A stretch of 42,462 nt of DNA from the NCBI GenBank assembly GCA_013373595.1, contig JABXHO010000147.1, positions 1 through 42,462 on the forward strand, in the 5' to 3' direction. Positions 25,976 through 36,994 of the stretch are shown piece after piece. The translations under genes were made by a program, and so were the position numbers. The notes under the pieces are model-generated. The model had not been told where the DNA came from. It saw nothing but the letters and a program-made list of their open reading frames with translations, and did no database searches. The DNA is from Flavobacteriales bacterium. Lineage in GTDB: Bacteria > Bacteroidota > Bacteroidia > Flavobacteriales_D > Crocinitomicaceae. Each line of letters begins with the position of its first letter. Position 1 is the stretch's first letter.

Positions 25976-27262
25976 TTACTTCATCAATTTTTTCCGCTTC
26001 GCATCCAATTTATTCTGTTTTTCATCCAGTTTTGAATGTTCCACTTGCAATTTTTCCTGCTCCGTTTTTAGTTTATCCAGATTTTTTCCCTTTGCAATTT
26101 TCTTGTCAAGCTTCTTTTGCTTGCTGTCCAATTTCGCTCGGGCATCATCAATCTTTTTCTGCTCAGCATCTAGCTTATCGATTTTCTTTTGAAGTGCTTC
26201 TGCTTTCTTCGCTTCCTTTTCGATGGCTTTTTGCTCTTTTTCCGCCTCCTTTTGTGCCTTTTCGGCTTCTTTTTGCGCTTTCTCAGCTTCTTTCTGAGCT
26301 TTTTCCGCCTCTTTTTTAGCTTCTTCTTCCGCTTTTTGTGCCTTTTCTTCGGCCTTAGCTTGTTCCTTCGCTTCTTTCGCTTCTTCTGCAGCGCGATCTT
26401 TCTCTTCTTTCAAGGCTTTTTCCTTTTCCTTGGCTGCTTTTTCCGCTTCTTTCGCTGCTTCCTTTTGCGCTTTCTGTGCCTTTTCCGCTTCTTTTTCTGC
26501 GGCAGAAGCATCTATTTCCTCCATCTTCTTCGCTTCCTCTTCTTCGAGTGCTTTCAAGCGTGCTTCTTGCTCTTCTTGACGTTTACGCATTTCAGCTTCA
26601 CGGTCTGCCTGACCTTCGTTGAGTTGTGCTTCCTGCTCTGCTTTGCGCTTTTCGATTTCCTGGCGTTGCGCTTCCATTTCTTTTTCCTTTGCTTCGGTTT
26701 CAGCACGCGTAGCTTCCGTTTCCTTTTGCTGCTCTTCTGTTACGGTTTTAACTTCACTTGTTTCCTGCTGAAGTTGCTCTTGACGCTCTTTCGCTTCAGC
26801 CATACGCTTCTCATACTCCTCTTTCGATTCGTTTTCACCTTGGATTTTCTCGTTGAGCTTTTCTTCAGTTGCTTCGGCATCAGCTTGTATTTCCGTTAAG
26901 GCTGCCGACTTGCTTTTCAAAGCAAACCCAACATTTCCTCCGTCCGATAAAACAACCGCTTCTTTCTTATCTGTCTTGTAGAGTCGGTGGTAGACTTCAA
27001 TATTAACAGCCTCACCATTGTAGGTAGGTAGTTTAATGGCAACAACGCCCATCTCGTTTGTGGTTCCAGCCGCAACTACTGTTTTATCGTTCACAACTTT
27101 AACAAGTGCGCCCGCAACAGGATTTCCTTCGCTAGTTACTGTAATGGTTACAGAAACCGCATCTTTCTCTACCTTCTCAACAAGCGTTGATTTTTCAATT
27201 GTTGCTGCCATACTTCCAAAAGAAGCCATGAACAACGAAACAAGAATGTATACTTTTTTCAT
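25976..27262 (-). CDS. Exported Lys/Glu/Ala-rich coiled-coil protein with N-terminal carboxypeptidase-regulatory-like domain
   Basis: 428 residues. A signal peptide (1-19, ending GSMAA) is followed by a ~90-residue beta domain (VSVTITVTSEGNPVAGALVKV, GTTNEMGVVAIKLPT) of the carboxypeptidase-regulatory/Ig type. Residues ~135-428 are one very long charged helix made of heptads, with four near-identical seven-residue units AQKEAEK around residue 320 and a different repeat at the end (LDEKQNKLDAKRKKL). The composition resembles the TolA stalk or other periplasm-spanning rods, but there is no TolA C-terminal domain or inner-membrane anchor. The function is not known. Low-complexity coding makes the opposite strand look open; that is a shadow. 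Confidence 0.8.
   Translation of the reverse strand: MKKVYILVSLFMASFGSMAATIEKSTLVEKVEKDAVSVTITVTSEGNPVAGALVKVVNDKTVVAAGTTNEMGVVAIKLPTYNGEAVNIEVYHRLYKTDKKEAVVLSDGGNVGFALKSKSAALTEIQADAEATEEKLNEKIQGENESKEEYEKRMAEAKERQEQLQQETSEVKTVTEEQQKETEATRAETEAKEKEMEAQRQEIEKRKAEQEAQLNEGQADREAEMRKRQEEQEARLKALEEEEAKKMEEIDASAAEKEAEKAQKAQKEAAKEAEKAAKEKEKALKEEKDRAAEEAKEAKEQAKAEEKAQKAEEEAKKEAEKAQKEAEKAQKEAEKAQKEAEKEQKAIEKEAKKAEALQKKIDKLDAEQKKIDDARAKLDSKQKKLDKKIAKGKNLDKLKTEQEKLQVEHSKLDEKQNKLDAKRKKLMK
26236..26320 (-). repeat. 21-base tandem repeats encoding AQKEAEK heptads
   Basis: About four imperfect 21-base units (pattern GCTTCTTTTTGCGCTTTTTC and variants on the plus strand) encode consecutive AQKEAEK heptads in the coiled-coil protein. 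Unit-to-unit differences are mostly synonymous third-position changes, suggesting older duplication kept in frame by selection. Confidence 0.7.
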
Positions 27263-27536
27263 TTGTTTTTGTTTATCGGTACCTTATACCTAAGTTCAAT
27301 TTTAACATGCGTTCAGAATGCAGACTTAAAGTAAGTAGCATACAACGGATATTCCATGGAAAAACGCCTTTTTTCGTCAAACCGCATAAAAAAGCGGTTA
27401 TTATTTCTAAACTTTTTCCAAAAAGCCTCTCTTCCGTTAAATGAAAGAGTTGCCGAAATATCGGTCTGAGGTTAAAAATAAGGAAAACCGAGTTCGTTCG
27501 CTGAAAGGAAGCCAAAAATTATTCCAAATTTTCCAC

Positions 27537-27544
27537 TACTTTTG
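27537..27544 (+). promoter_or_regulatory. Possible -7 element immediately before the DNA polymerase III delta' gene
   Basis: TACTTTTG fits TAnnTTTG but ends only four bases before the ATG at 27549. If real, transcription would begin at or next to the start codon, giving a leaderless message. No -33 element was identified. Confidence 0.35.
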
Positions 27545-27548
27545 AATT

Positions 27549-28667
27549 ATGCGCTTTTCAGAGGTTGTTGGACATGGAGAATTGAAGGCTGATTTGATCA
27601 AAGAAGTCAATCAGGATCACATCAGTCATGCACAACTTTTCATAGGAAAACCCGGTTATGGCACACTTCCACTAGCGCTCGCGTTCGTTCAGTACATGTT
27701 CTGCGAAAACAAGCAGGAAAACGATAGTTGTGGTGAATGTCAATCGTGTAAAAAAGTCGCCAAGTTACAGCATCCAGATTTACACTTTTCGTTTCCAACG
27801 GTTCAAACGGTAAGCAAGATTGCTGATGGGGTGATTTCAGAATGGCGCGAACTGATTTCAGAGTCTCCTTATTTCGATTTGAACGACTGGATCAAGCGAA
27901 TGGATCCAAAAGAACGAAAACCGATTATTGGTAAAGACGAAAGTCAGGAAATTATCAAAAAACTGAACCTCCGTTCCTACGAGGGAGGGTACAAGGTGAT
28001 GATGATTTGGATGGCGGAAGAAATGAACCAGTCGAGTGCGAATAAACTCCTAAAAATATTGGAGGAACCGCCAGGAAACACGCTTTTTCTGTTGATTTCC
28101 GAGAATGAAGAAACAATGCTTCAAACCATTTTATCGCGAACGCAAAAGGTGCGAGTACCGCGTATCAAAATGGAAGATTTGAGCGTGTATTTGCGACAAC
28201 ATAAAAATCAATCGGCTGGAAATGCAGACAGTATTGCATCCCGAGCAGATGGCGATTTGATTGAAGCAATGGAGTTTTTGGGTGATCATGCCGAGCAAGA
28301 TGAAAATCGCGAGCAGTTCATTCAACTCATGCGGGTGTGTTACAAAAAGAATGTGCTCGAAATGATGGATTGGTCGGAAGAAATAAGTCACAAAAGCCGC
28401 GAATTTCAAAAGGTGTTCTTGAAATATGCACTTCACATGTTCCGACAAAGCTTGTTGAAGAACTATACGGAAGATACACTCACACGTGTTTCGGATGAAG
28501 AAGATGCTTTTTTGAGCAAATTTGCTCGTTTCATTACGGGAAATAACATTGCGAGTTTTCTGGAAACCTTCAGTGATGCCCATTACCACATTGAGCGAAA
28601 TGCCAATCCGAAAATTTTGTTCACACAGTTGTGCTTCGAAGTGATGCGCTACATCCATAAAGCGTAA
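27549..28667 (+). CDS. holB: DNA polymerase III subunit delta'
   Basis: 372 residues. This is a clamp-loader AAA+ subunit that helps load the sliding clamp. The typical start MRFSEVVGHGELK is followed by a degenerate P-loop GKPGYGTL (residues 33-40, no Lys/Ser-Thr pair, as is usual for non-hydrolysing delta'). A zinc module follows with Cys52, Cys61, Cys64 and Cys67 in the spacing Cx8Cx2Cx2C. Then come IIKKLNLRSYEGGYKVMMI, SSANKLLKILEEPP and LSRTQ; the last replaces the SRC motif of many homologues. ricT follows 114 bases downstream, then gldH. The presence of a full Zn module makes delta' more likely than an unrelated AAA+ protein. Confidence 0.88.
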   Translation: MRFSEVVGHGELKADLIKEVNQDHISHAQLFIGKPGYGTLPLALAFVQYMFCENKQENDSCGECQSCKKVAKLQHPDLHFSFPTVQTVSKIADGVISEWRELISESPYFDLNDWIKRMDPKERKPIIGKDESQEIIKKLNLRSYEGGYKVMMIWMAEEMNQSSANKLLKILEEPPGNTLFLLISENEETMLQTILSRTQKVRVPRIKMEDLSVYLRQHKNQSAGNADSIASRADGDLIEAMEFLGDHAEQDENREQFIQLMRVCYKKNVLEMMDWSEEISHKSREFQKVFLKYALHMFRQSLLKNYTEDTLTRVSDEEDAFLSKFARFITGNNIASFLETFSDAHYHIERNANPKILFTQLCFEVMRYIHKA

Positions 28668-28781
28668 GCAACAGCGTCACATTCATCCTCATCTATTCAC
28701 AACACACCTTTCAAATCTTCACCAAGGGGATGAATTCAATGAATAATTAATTGAGTACCTTTATACCAAAGTAAAAGAACT

Positions 28782-30197
28782 ATGGGTTGTACCAGTTGCG
28801 GCAGTGGAGGTGGAACTCCAGGCGGATGTAAGAATAACGGTACTTGTAGTTCTGGCGGATGTAACAAATTAGAGGTGTACGATTGGTTGGCCAATATGGA
28901 ACAACCAAACGGACAAACACCTTTTGATATAGTAGAAGTTCGGTTCAAAAATAGCCGAAAAGGATTTTACCGAAATACAAAGAACCTGTCTCTGCACGTT
29001 GGAGATGTTCTAATTGTTGAGGGAAGTCCAGGAAAAGACATTGGTGTCGTATCAGTTGTTGGTGAACTCGCCAGAATTCAAGTGAGGAAGAAAGCTCCAG
29101 GCTTTAAGCCGATGGAGGCAAAACGAATCTTGCGCATTGCAGAGCAAGAAGATATTGATCGTTGGATCAAAGCGCGAACACTCGAGAAAGAAGCCATTTA
29201 CAAGGCGCGAACGCTTGCAGTGAATCTAAAGTTGGAAATGAAAATTTCTGATGTAGAATACCAAGGAGATCTAACGAAAGCAGTTTTCTATTATACGGCA
29301 GACGGCAGAGTCGATTTCCGTCAGTTGATCAAAGACATGGCAGAGGTGTTCAAAGTGCGTATTGAAATGCGTCAGATTGGTGCTCGTCAAGAAGCTGCTC
29401 GTTTGGGTGGAATTGGCTCGTGTGGAAGAGAATTGTGTTGTTCGACATGGTTAACAGACTTCCGATCGGTTTCAACTTCAGCGGCGCGTTATCAGCAGTT
29501 ATCGTTGAATCCGCAAAAGCTTGCAGGACAATGTGGAAAGCTCAAATGTTGTTTGAACTATGAGTTGGACATGTACCTCGATGCAATCAAAGCATTTCCG
29601 AAAGGAGACGTGAAGCTGCGCACCGAAAAAGGAACAGCCATTCACATCAAAACGGATGTATTTAAGCAGCAAATGTGGTATGCATACGAAGGTGAATTTG
29701 GCGGAGGATTGATTCCTCTTCACCCAGATCGTGTAAGGGAAATCCTTCGAATCAATCGCGATGGTAAAAAACCTGCTGACCTTACGGAATATGTGGATGT
29801 AGTTGAGGTAGAAGTAGAGCCAGATTACGAAAATGCAATGGGTCAAGACAGCCTTAACCGCTTTGAACATATCTTCAAAAAGAAGCGTAAAAAAGGAAAC
29901 AGGTCGAAATCCAATAATAGAAATCGAAGCCGTAACAACAACCAAGCGGACGATAAGTCAGGTAATGCAAAACCGCAAAATAATGCGAAGCAAAAGCCGC
30001 AATCGAACGAAGGGAAACCAGCATCGACAAAAAATAAGCGTAGACGCCCACCAAAAAAGCAAGGTCAAAAACCGGCTGGAGAAAAGCAGAATACGCCCAA
30101 AGCGGAAACAGGAGCAAAACCAAAACCGCGAAACAGAAATAATAACAGACGAAGAAAACCGAAGAATAACAACGGTGAAAATGCAACTAAGAAATAG
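28782..30197 (+). CDS. ricT: RicT/YaaT-like PSP1-domain protein
   Basis: 471 residues. A short Cys/Gly-rich N-terminus (eight cysteines within the first ~30 residues) precedes a PSP1 domain (~40-300). It contains the conserved cysteine stretches GIGSCGRELCCSTWL and GQCGKLKCCLNYE plus VRIEMRQIGARQEA. In Bacillus, RicT forms an Fe-S complex with RicA and RicF that acts on RNase Y and mRNA maturation; the role in Bacteroidota is not established. Residues ~365-471 are a lysine/asparagine/arginine-rich, RNA-binding-like tail absent from the Bacillus protein. The gldH start lies inside its last codons (17-base overlap), an arrangement typical of Bacteroidota. Confidence 0.9.
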   Translation: MGCTSCGSGGGTPGGCKNNGTCSSGGCNKLEVYDWLANMEQPNGQTPFDIVEVRFKNSRKGFYRNTKNLSLHVGDVLIVEGSPGKDIGVVSVVGELARIQVRKKAPGFKPMEAKRILRIAEQEDIDRWIKARTLEKEAIYKARTLAVNLKLEMKISDVEYQGDLTKAVFYYTADGRVDFRQLIKDMAEVFKVRIEMRQIGARQEAARLGGIGSCGRELCCSTWLTDFRSVSTSAARYQQLSLNPQKLAGQCGKLKCCLNYELDMYLDAIKAFPKGDVKLRTEKGTAIHIKTDVFKQQMWYAYEGEFGGGLIPLHPDRVREILRINRDGKKPADLTEYVDVVEVEVEPDYENAMGQDSLNRFEHIFKKKRKKGNRSKSNNRNRSRNNNQADDKSGNAKPQNNAKQKPQSNEGKPASTKNKRRRPPKKQGQKPAGEKQNTPKAETGAKPKPRNRNNNRRRKPKNNNGENATKK

Positions 30198-30654
30198 CAT
30201 ATGGATTTTCGTATTGGGGCTGCTACTCTTCTCGTGTAGCGAACAACCCCTATACGAAGAGGTCGTTTCATTTGATAACCGCGAATGGAAGCAGGATGTG
30301 AAGCCAACGTATACCTTCGAAGTGGAAGACGCTTCAAAAGTGTACGATTTTACGCTTTCTCTGCGCACAAGCACGGATTATCAGTATAGCAACTTGTGGA
30401 TTTTCATGAAAACCATTACACCAGATGGAACAGTTGCGCGCGAACCTTTCGAAATTATCATCACAAATGATGATGGTTCTTGGGTGGGTGAGAAGTCTGG
30501 TTCCGTTGTTACAACTCCGTTGTATTTCAGAAGTCGGAAGTTGCCCAAAAAAGGAAAATATACCTTTACGATTGAACAAGGAATCACTCAATCAACCGTT
30601 GATGAAGTTCTTGATCTAGGTTTTCGCGTAGAGGAGAGCAAAGGTGAGCAATAA
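30181..30654 (+). CDS. gldH: Gliding-motility lipoprotein GldH
   Basis: 157 residues from the ATG at 30181, which overlaps the ricT end by 17 bases; the longer frame to 29833 lies inside ricT and is rejected. The lipobox LLLFSC directs lipidation at Cys19. The rest matches GldH in its order of features: EEVVSFDNREW, a beta sandwich with YDFTLSLRTSTDYQYSNLW, and late KGKYTFTIEQGI. GldH is required for gliding motility in Flavobacterium; it is a lipoprotein of the envelope, and its exact role in the T9SS/motility machinery is unresolved. Together with the PorP/SprF and type B cargo genes, it supports a functional T9SS in this organism. Confidence 0.9.
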   Translation: MQLRNSIWIFVLGLLLFSCSEQPLYEEVVSFDNREWKQDVKPTYTFEVEDASKVYDFTLSLRTSTDYQYSNLWIFMKTITPDGTVAREPFEIIITNDDGSWVGEKSGSVVTTPLYFRSRKLPKKGKYTFTIEQGITQSTVDEVLDLGFRVEESKGEQ

Positions 30655-30823
30655 TTCTTCCCTTCGAAAACCACAATTTTTTCCTTTTACCACTTCCTAG
30701 CTTGACGTCGTCAGGCAAATAGGCTTGTTAATTGAACCACGGAGCTTTATGTGAGCACGTGACATATAGATAAAAACAATGATTCAATAATAATATTCAA
30801 TAATATTTATAATAGGTTCCGTT

Positions 30824-30831
30824 TACTTTTG
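30824..30831 (+). promoter_or_regulatory. Bacteroidota -7 element of katG
   Basis: TACTTTTG fits TAnnTTTG and ends 34 bases before the ATG at 30866, leaving a leader of ~28 bases. This placement favours the start with the signal peptide. AT-rich DNA upstream (30785-30816) contains half of a PerR-like TTATAAT box, too weak to call. Confidence 0.55.
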
Positions 30832-30835
30832 CTGA

Positions 30836-33154
<2,319 letters not shown>

Positions 33155-33175
33155 ACAATAAGGTAAAAACGAAGG

Positions 33176-33204
33176 AGCCGATCTGTTCGCAGGTCGGCTT
33201 TTTT
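33176..33204 (+). terminator. Strong rho-independent terminator of katG
   Basis: A 10-bp stem (33176-33185 with 33190-33199; one T-G wobble) closed by a TTCG tetraloop and followed by six T residues. It lies 22 bases after the katG stop and is the clearest terminator in the window. Confidence 0.92.
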
Positions 33205-33260
33205 ATTGAACCATTAATTCGCTCCATTCAAAGAGAATAAGTAGCCTGTAGAAAGAAGTT

Positions 33261-33917
33261 TTAGAGCTTGTATCCGTAGGATAGAGAAATCACATGGCGC
33301 AAATCACGACCGTATTCGAATCGCTTGTCCAACTGGTATTTTGCCGAAAACTTGTGAGGGCCATCCAATTCGAGAGATGTACCCATTGCAATTCGAATTT
33401 TTGAAAAGCCACGGTCTGGCCCGTATTCGGGAGCATAGAACAACTCTGCAGAAAACAAAGGAGTAAACAGGCTATTGTTGATGTCGTATTTCACACTTCC
33501 CTTTAAACGAAATGCTTGATCTAAATCGGGATCGAAATCAGTCGAATTTCCTAAGCGATTAAACGCATACTGATAGCGCAAACGACCATCAATCTCAAAA
33601 CGATCAACAGACTCTTCAACATTCGCATTAAAGTTGATTCGGTGCCCACTAATCATGTTCCCGTAATCATCTTTATCCAAAATAAAACGATAGTCAATCG
33701 ATGGGCGAAACCACTTTTTCACTTTGTACTCTACACCAAATTGAGGGAAAAACGTTTCCAGACCATTATTGCCAAACCGAGAGTTGATGTCGACAGACCA
33801 TTTTGTTCTTTTTACCAACTTTCCAGACGTCCCAAGCTCAGTCCACACTTGAAATTCGTGTTGAGAATAGGCCGAAAGTCCGACAAAAATGAATGCTAAG
33901 AGTGCAAGGTGTTTCAT
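33261..33917 (-). CDS. DUF2490 family outer-membrane beta-barrel protein
   Basis: 218 residues. A signal peptide (1-18, ending LSAYSQ) precedes a series of amphipathic strands: FQVWTELGTSGKL, KWSVDINSRFG, WFRPSIDYRFILD, FEIDGRLRYQYAFNR, SLFTPLFSAELFYAPEYG and a C-terminal HVISLSYGYKL strand typical of outer-membrane barrels. The pattern fits DUF2490, a barrel family of unknown function widespread in Bacteroidota. It lies eight bases downstream of a small lipoprotein gene on the same strand, so the two are probably co-expressed and may act together in the outer membrane. Confidence 0.82.
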   Translation of the reverse strand: MKHLALLAFIFVGLSAYSQHEFQVWTELGTSGKLVKRTKWSVDINSRFGNNGLETFFPQFGVEYKVKKWFRPSIDYRFILDKDDYGNMISGHRINFNANVEESVDRFEIDGRLRYQYAFNRLGNSTDFDPDLDQAFRLKGSVKYDINNSLFTPLFSAELFYAPEYGPDRGFSKIRIAMGTSLELDGPHKFSAKYQLDKRFEYGRDLRHVISLSYGYKL

Positions 33918-33925
33918 AAGATCTG

Positions 33926-34330
33926 TTAGTCGATAATGTCAATAACCCCTACATCTACCGTTGATTTGTTATCTGTAATTTCTACCGTTTTAATAACAGC
34001 TTCTTTTCCGCTAGGACAAGAATTACAATCCTGATAAACAAAGACTTGATACGTTCCTTTTTGAAGGTATTTGAATTCAAAACTACCGTCATATGATGTT
34101 TTCAAATCATCATCATAAAACGTCCCTTCATCCCCGTATATAAGGAAAACATCTTCATCTGGGGCATCGTACTCGTTGATAATATTACCGCCAACATCAT
34201 ACTTTTTGACATGGACTGTTCCCTTGATTGTTGAAGAACCTCCGGGGCCCTCAACTTTTGCACAAGAGAATAAAACAAATGCGCTCATTGCGATAAGCGA
34301 AATAGGGAAGGCTCGTTGAATTAATTTCAT
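33926..34330 (-). CDS. Lipoprotein with carboxypeptidase-regulatory/SdrB-like beta domain
   Basis: 134 residues. The lipobox VLFSC directs lipidation at Cys23. The mature part is a single beta domain: STIKGTVHVKKYD, DEDVFLIYGDE, then TSYDGSFEFKYLQKGTYQVFVYQ, the last being the typical strand pair of carboxypeptidase-regulatory/Cna-B-like domains. A CNSC pair late in the domain could form a disulfide. No enzymatic motif is seen. It precedes the DUF2490 gene by eight bases, forming a two-gene operon of an outer-membrane barrel and a surface or periplasmic lipoprotein. Confidence 0.8.
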   Translation of the reverse strand: MKLIQRAFPISLIAMSAFVLFSCAKVEGPGGSSTIKGTVHVKKYDVGGNIINEYDAPDEDVFLIYGDEGTFYDDDLKTSYDGSFEFKYLQKGTYQVFVYQDCNSCPSGKEAVIKTVEITDNKSTVDVGVIDIID

Positions 34331-34481
34331 AGGTCATTCAATTAAAAGTACTTGGGCTTACAACTATAAGCTCCAAAATTTCGTCATAAATATAGTAAAA
34401 CACCAATATATTTAGTAACATTGGTTTAACGGTTTATTAACAAACTGGCTTCAAACTTATGTAAACCTTCTTAACTTAGCT

Positions 34482-36992
34482 ATGCGAGTAACTATAACAT
34501 TGAAAATAGCAATTGCTTGTGCAGTGCTGTTTCTTTCTAATAACACCAGCGCTCAAATTGTCATTAATGAATATTCTTGTTCCAACATGAACGGAATAAC
34601 AGATGCCTTTGGTGAGCGAGAAGACTGGGTGGAATTGTACAATGCCACAGCCAGTCCGGTTGATATCTCTGGATTCTTTCTTTCTGATAAATCAGGAAAC
34701 ATGTTGAAATGGGAAGTTCCTGCAGGAGTTTCTGTTCCAGCAAATGGATATACAATGGTTTTCGGATCGAAGCGAAATACAGTGTCTGGAGCAGAATTAC
34801 ACCCTGATTTTTCATGGGCTCAAACAAAAGGTGAGTGGATCATCCTCTCGAATGACCTCGGAAATGTGGTAGATTCCATCCGAATTGTACACATGACCAA
34901 AGAGGATCACTCGGTTGGTCGGTCAACAGACGGCGCTTCAGATTGGAAATTGTTCACAACACCAACGCCAAACGCGGCAAACGTTGGAGCACAACCATTC
35001 TATACACCAAAACCTGTAATGGACCTCGCTCCAGGGTTTTATACTGGAGCGCAAACGGTTTCTATTTCATGTGCTGAGCCAGGAGCAACAATTCGATATA
35101 CACTCGATGGCTCAACGCCGACCGCTGGATCTACAGCTTATTCGGGCCCAATAAATATTACAACAACAACAGTTGTTCGAGCGAAAGCATTTGGTGCAAA
35201 CGAACCAAGTTTCAATGAAACAAATACGTATTTCATCGATGTTACTCACCCCATTCCAGTAATGTCGATTTGTTCGGATGATGTCTACGACTTACTTGCC
35301 AATGGAAATCAATTTGGAGGAAATGACGTCGTAGGAAGCTCTGAAATTTTTGAACAAGACGGAACCTTTATCGATGAAGGAGAAGGAGACTTCAACGAGC
35401 ACGGAAATGATTCATGGGCATACGATCAACGTGGATTTGATTTGATTTTACGCGATCAATTTGGGTACAACGGGGATTTCGAACACCAAATCTTTCCAGA
35501 AAAAACACGTGATGAATTCCAACGACTCATCATGAAGCCTGCAGCAAATGATAACTATCCATTCGAAAACGGTGCGCACATCCGTGATGCCTTCGTACAT
35601 ACGCTTTCGGATCGTGCCGATATGAAACTCAACGAGCGAACTTGGCGTCCTTGTGTATTGTACCTAAACGGCGAGTATTGGGGAGTGTATGAGTTTAGAG
35701 AAAAAGTGGATGATCACGATTTTACAAGTTATTACTACGATCAAGGAAAATACGACCTACAATACCTAAAAACGTGGGGAGGAACTTGGTCTGAATATGG
35801 AGGAGCACAAGCGCAAACAGATTGGGATGATTTGGTTGCATACATTCTTTCCAATGATTTATCCGTTCCTGCGAATTTCGATTACGTAGACAGCCAATTG
35901 AACTGGAAATCGTTGTGTGATTACTTCATGTTGAACTCTTACATCGTTTCACAAGACTGGTTGAACTGGAACACGGCTTGGTGGCGCGGAATGAACCCAA
36001 ATGGAGATAAGAAGAAATGGCGCTATACACTTTGGGATATGGACGCATCTTTTGGTCACTACGTGAATTACACAGGGATTCCCGACCCATCGGCAAATGC
36101 AGACCCTTGTAACGCAGAAGGGCTGCCGAACCCAGGAGGGCAAGGTCATACGGATATTTTGGTAAAATTGATGGCGGATACGGCTATCGTAGAGCAATAC
36201 TATATCACTCGTTACATCGATTTGATCAATACCGATTTCTCATGTGTGGAGATGAATACATTGCTCGATAGCATGATCAACGAAATTCAGCCTGAAATGA
36301 ACGCTCAGGTGGCAACCTGGGGAGGAACGTATGCCGGTTGGGAAACAGCCGTTCAAACGCTACGTGATTTTATCGATGAGCGCTGCTTAGCCTTAGAACA
36401 AGGGTTAATTGGCTGCTACGATCTAACAGGACCTTACGATGTGACATTCGATGTTGACCCTCCAGGTGCTGGAGAAATCAAAGTCAATTCTATTTGGCAA
36501 AACTCGTTCCCATGGACTGCGAGTTACTTTGGAGGAATTCAAACGAACACTATCGCCCGTGCATATTCTGGTTATGTGTTTGATTATTGGTCTTACACGA
36601 CAGGCCCAATGTTGAGTCCTGATGTGAAAGATACCAATGGAATTATGATTGCAGGTCCAGAAAACATTACGGCTCACTTCCGTCCAATTGGAACTCCTCC
36701 AGGAGCATCAGAGGATGGAATTCATGTTCCAACAGGATTCAGCCCGAATGGCGATGGAAAAAATGAAATGTTCTCAATTATCGTCGGTCCCGATGTGGAA
36801 AGCTTTACATTCTTTGTATACGACCGTTGGGGAAATAGAATTGTACACGCAAAAGATGACGCCTACTTTACATGGGATGGAACATTCAATGGGGAACCTG
36901 TTAACGCGGGAGTTTACCCATACATGTACGAAGTAGAATTTACCGATGGAACGCATGAATGGCATTCTGGTAACATCACTGTAATCCGATAA
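34482..36992 (+). CDS. Secreted multidomain protein: lamin-tail, CHB_HEX-like, CotH kinase, T9SS type B sorting domain
   Basis: 836 residues. Signal peptide 1-24; lamin-tail domain (~25-150, IVINEYSCSNMNG, EDWVELYNATASPVDISGFFLSD); a chitobiase/beta-hexosaminidase C-terminal-type domain (~195-255, GATIRYTLDGSTPT); a CotH-type kinase domain (~265-610) with RLIMKPAANDNYPFENG, LNGEYWGVYEFREKVD and the metal-binding LWDMDASFGH; a small beta domain; and a T9SS type B C-terminal domain (~740-836) starting VPTGFSPNGDGKNEMF and ending GVYPYMYEVEF...TVIR. It should be exported across the outer membrane by T9SS, with the PorP/SprF gene two bases downstream as likely partner. CotH kinases phosphorylate proteins; the target here is unknown. 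Confidence 0.88.
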   Translation: MRVTITLKIAIACAVLFLSNNTSAQIVINEYSCSNMNGITDAFGEREDWVELYNATASPVDISGFFLSDKSGNMLKWEVPAGVSVPANGYTMVFGSKRNTVSGAELHPDFSWAQTKGEWIILSNDLGNVVDSIRIVHMTKEDHSVGRSTDGASDWKLFTTPTPNAANVGAQPFYTPKPVMDLAPGFYTGAQTVSISCAEPGATIRYTLDGSTPTAGSTAYSGPINITTTTVVRAKAFGANEPSFNETNTYFIDVTHPIPVMSICSDDVYDLLANGNQFGGNDVVGSSEIFEQDGTFIDEGEGDFNEHGNDSWAYDQRGFDLILRDQFGYNGDFEHQIFPEKTRDEFQRLIMKPAANDNYPFENGAHIRDAFVHTLSDRADMKLNERTWRPCVLYLNGEYWGVYEFREKVDDHDFTSYYYDQGKYDLQYLKTWGGTWSEYGGAQAQTDWDDLVAYILSNDLSVPANFDYVDSQLNWKSLCDYFMLNSYIVSQDWLNWNTAWWRGMNPNGDKKKWRYTLWDMDASFGHYVNYTGIPDPSANADPCNAEGLPNPGGQGHTDILVKLMADTAIVEQYYITRYIDLINTDFSCVEMNTLLDSMINEIQPEMNAQVATWGGTYAGWETAVQTLRDFIDERCLALEQGLIGCYDLTGPYDVTFDVDPPGAGEIKVNSIWQNSFPWTASYFGGIQTNTIARAYSGYVFDYWSYTTGPMLSPDVKDTNGIMIAGPENITAHFRPIGTPPGASEDGIHVPTGFSPNGDGKNEMFSIIVGPDVESFTFFVYDRWGNRIVHAKDDAYFTWDGTFNGEPVNAGVYPYMYEVEFTDGTHEWHSGNITVIR

Positions 36993-36994
36993 AG

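Noticed and set aside
26189-26899. Long open frame on the plus strand opposite the coiled-coil protein gene, rich in Phe and Leu.
   Set aside because: It is the reverse complement of Lys/Glu-rich repeats; the composition explains the lack of stops.
29833-30180. N-terminal extension of gldH by 116 codons.
   Set aside because: It lies inside ricT in another frame, and the ATG at 30181 starts a clean lipoprotein signal peptide.
30785-30820. Possible PerR/OxyR operator before katG (TTATAAT half-site) and a TGACG-t-CGTCA inverted repeat near 30700.
   Set aside because: Only half of a Per box is present, and the five-base inverted repeat is too short to name a regulator.
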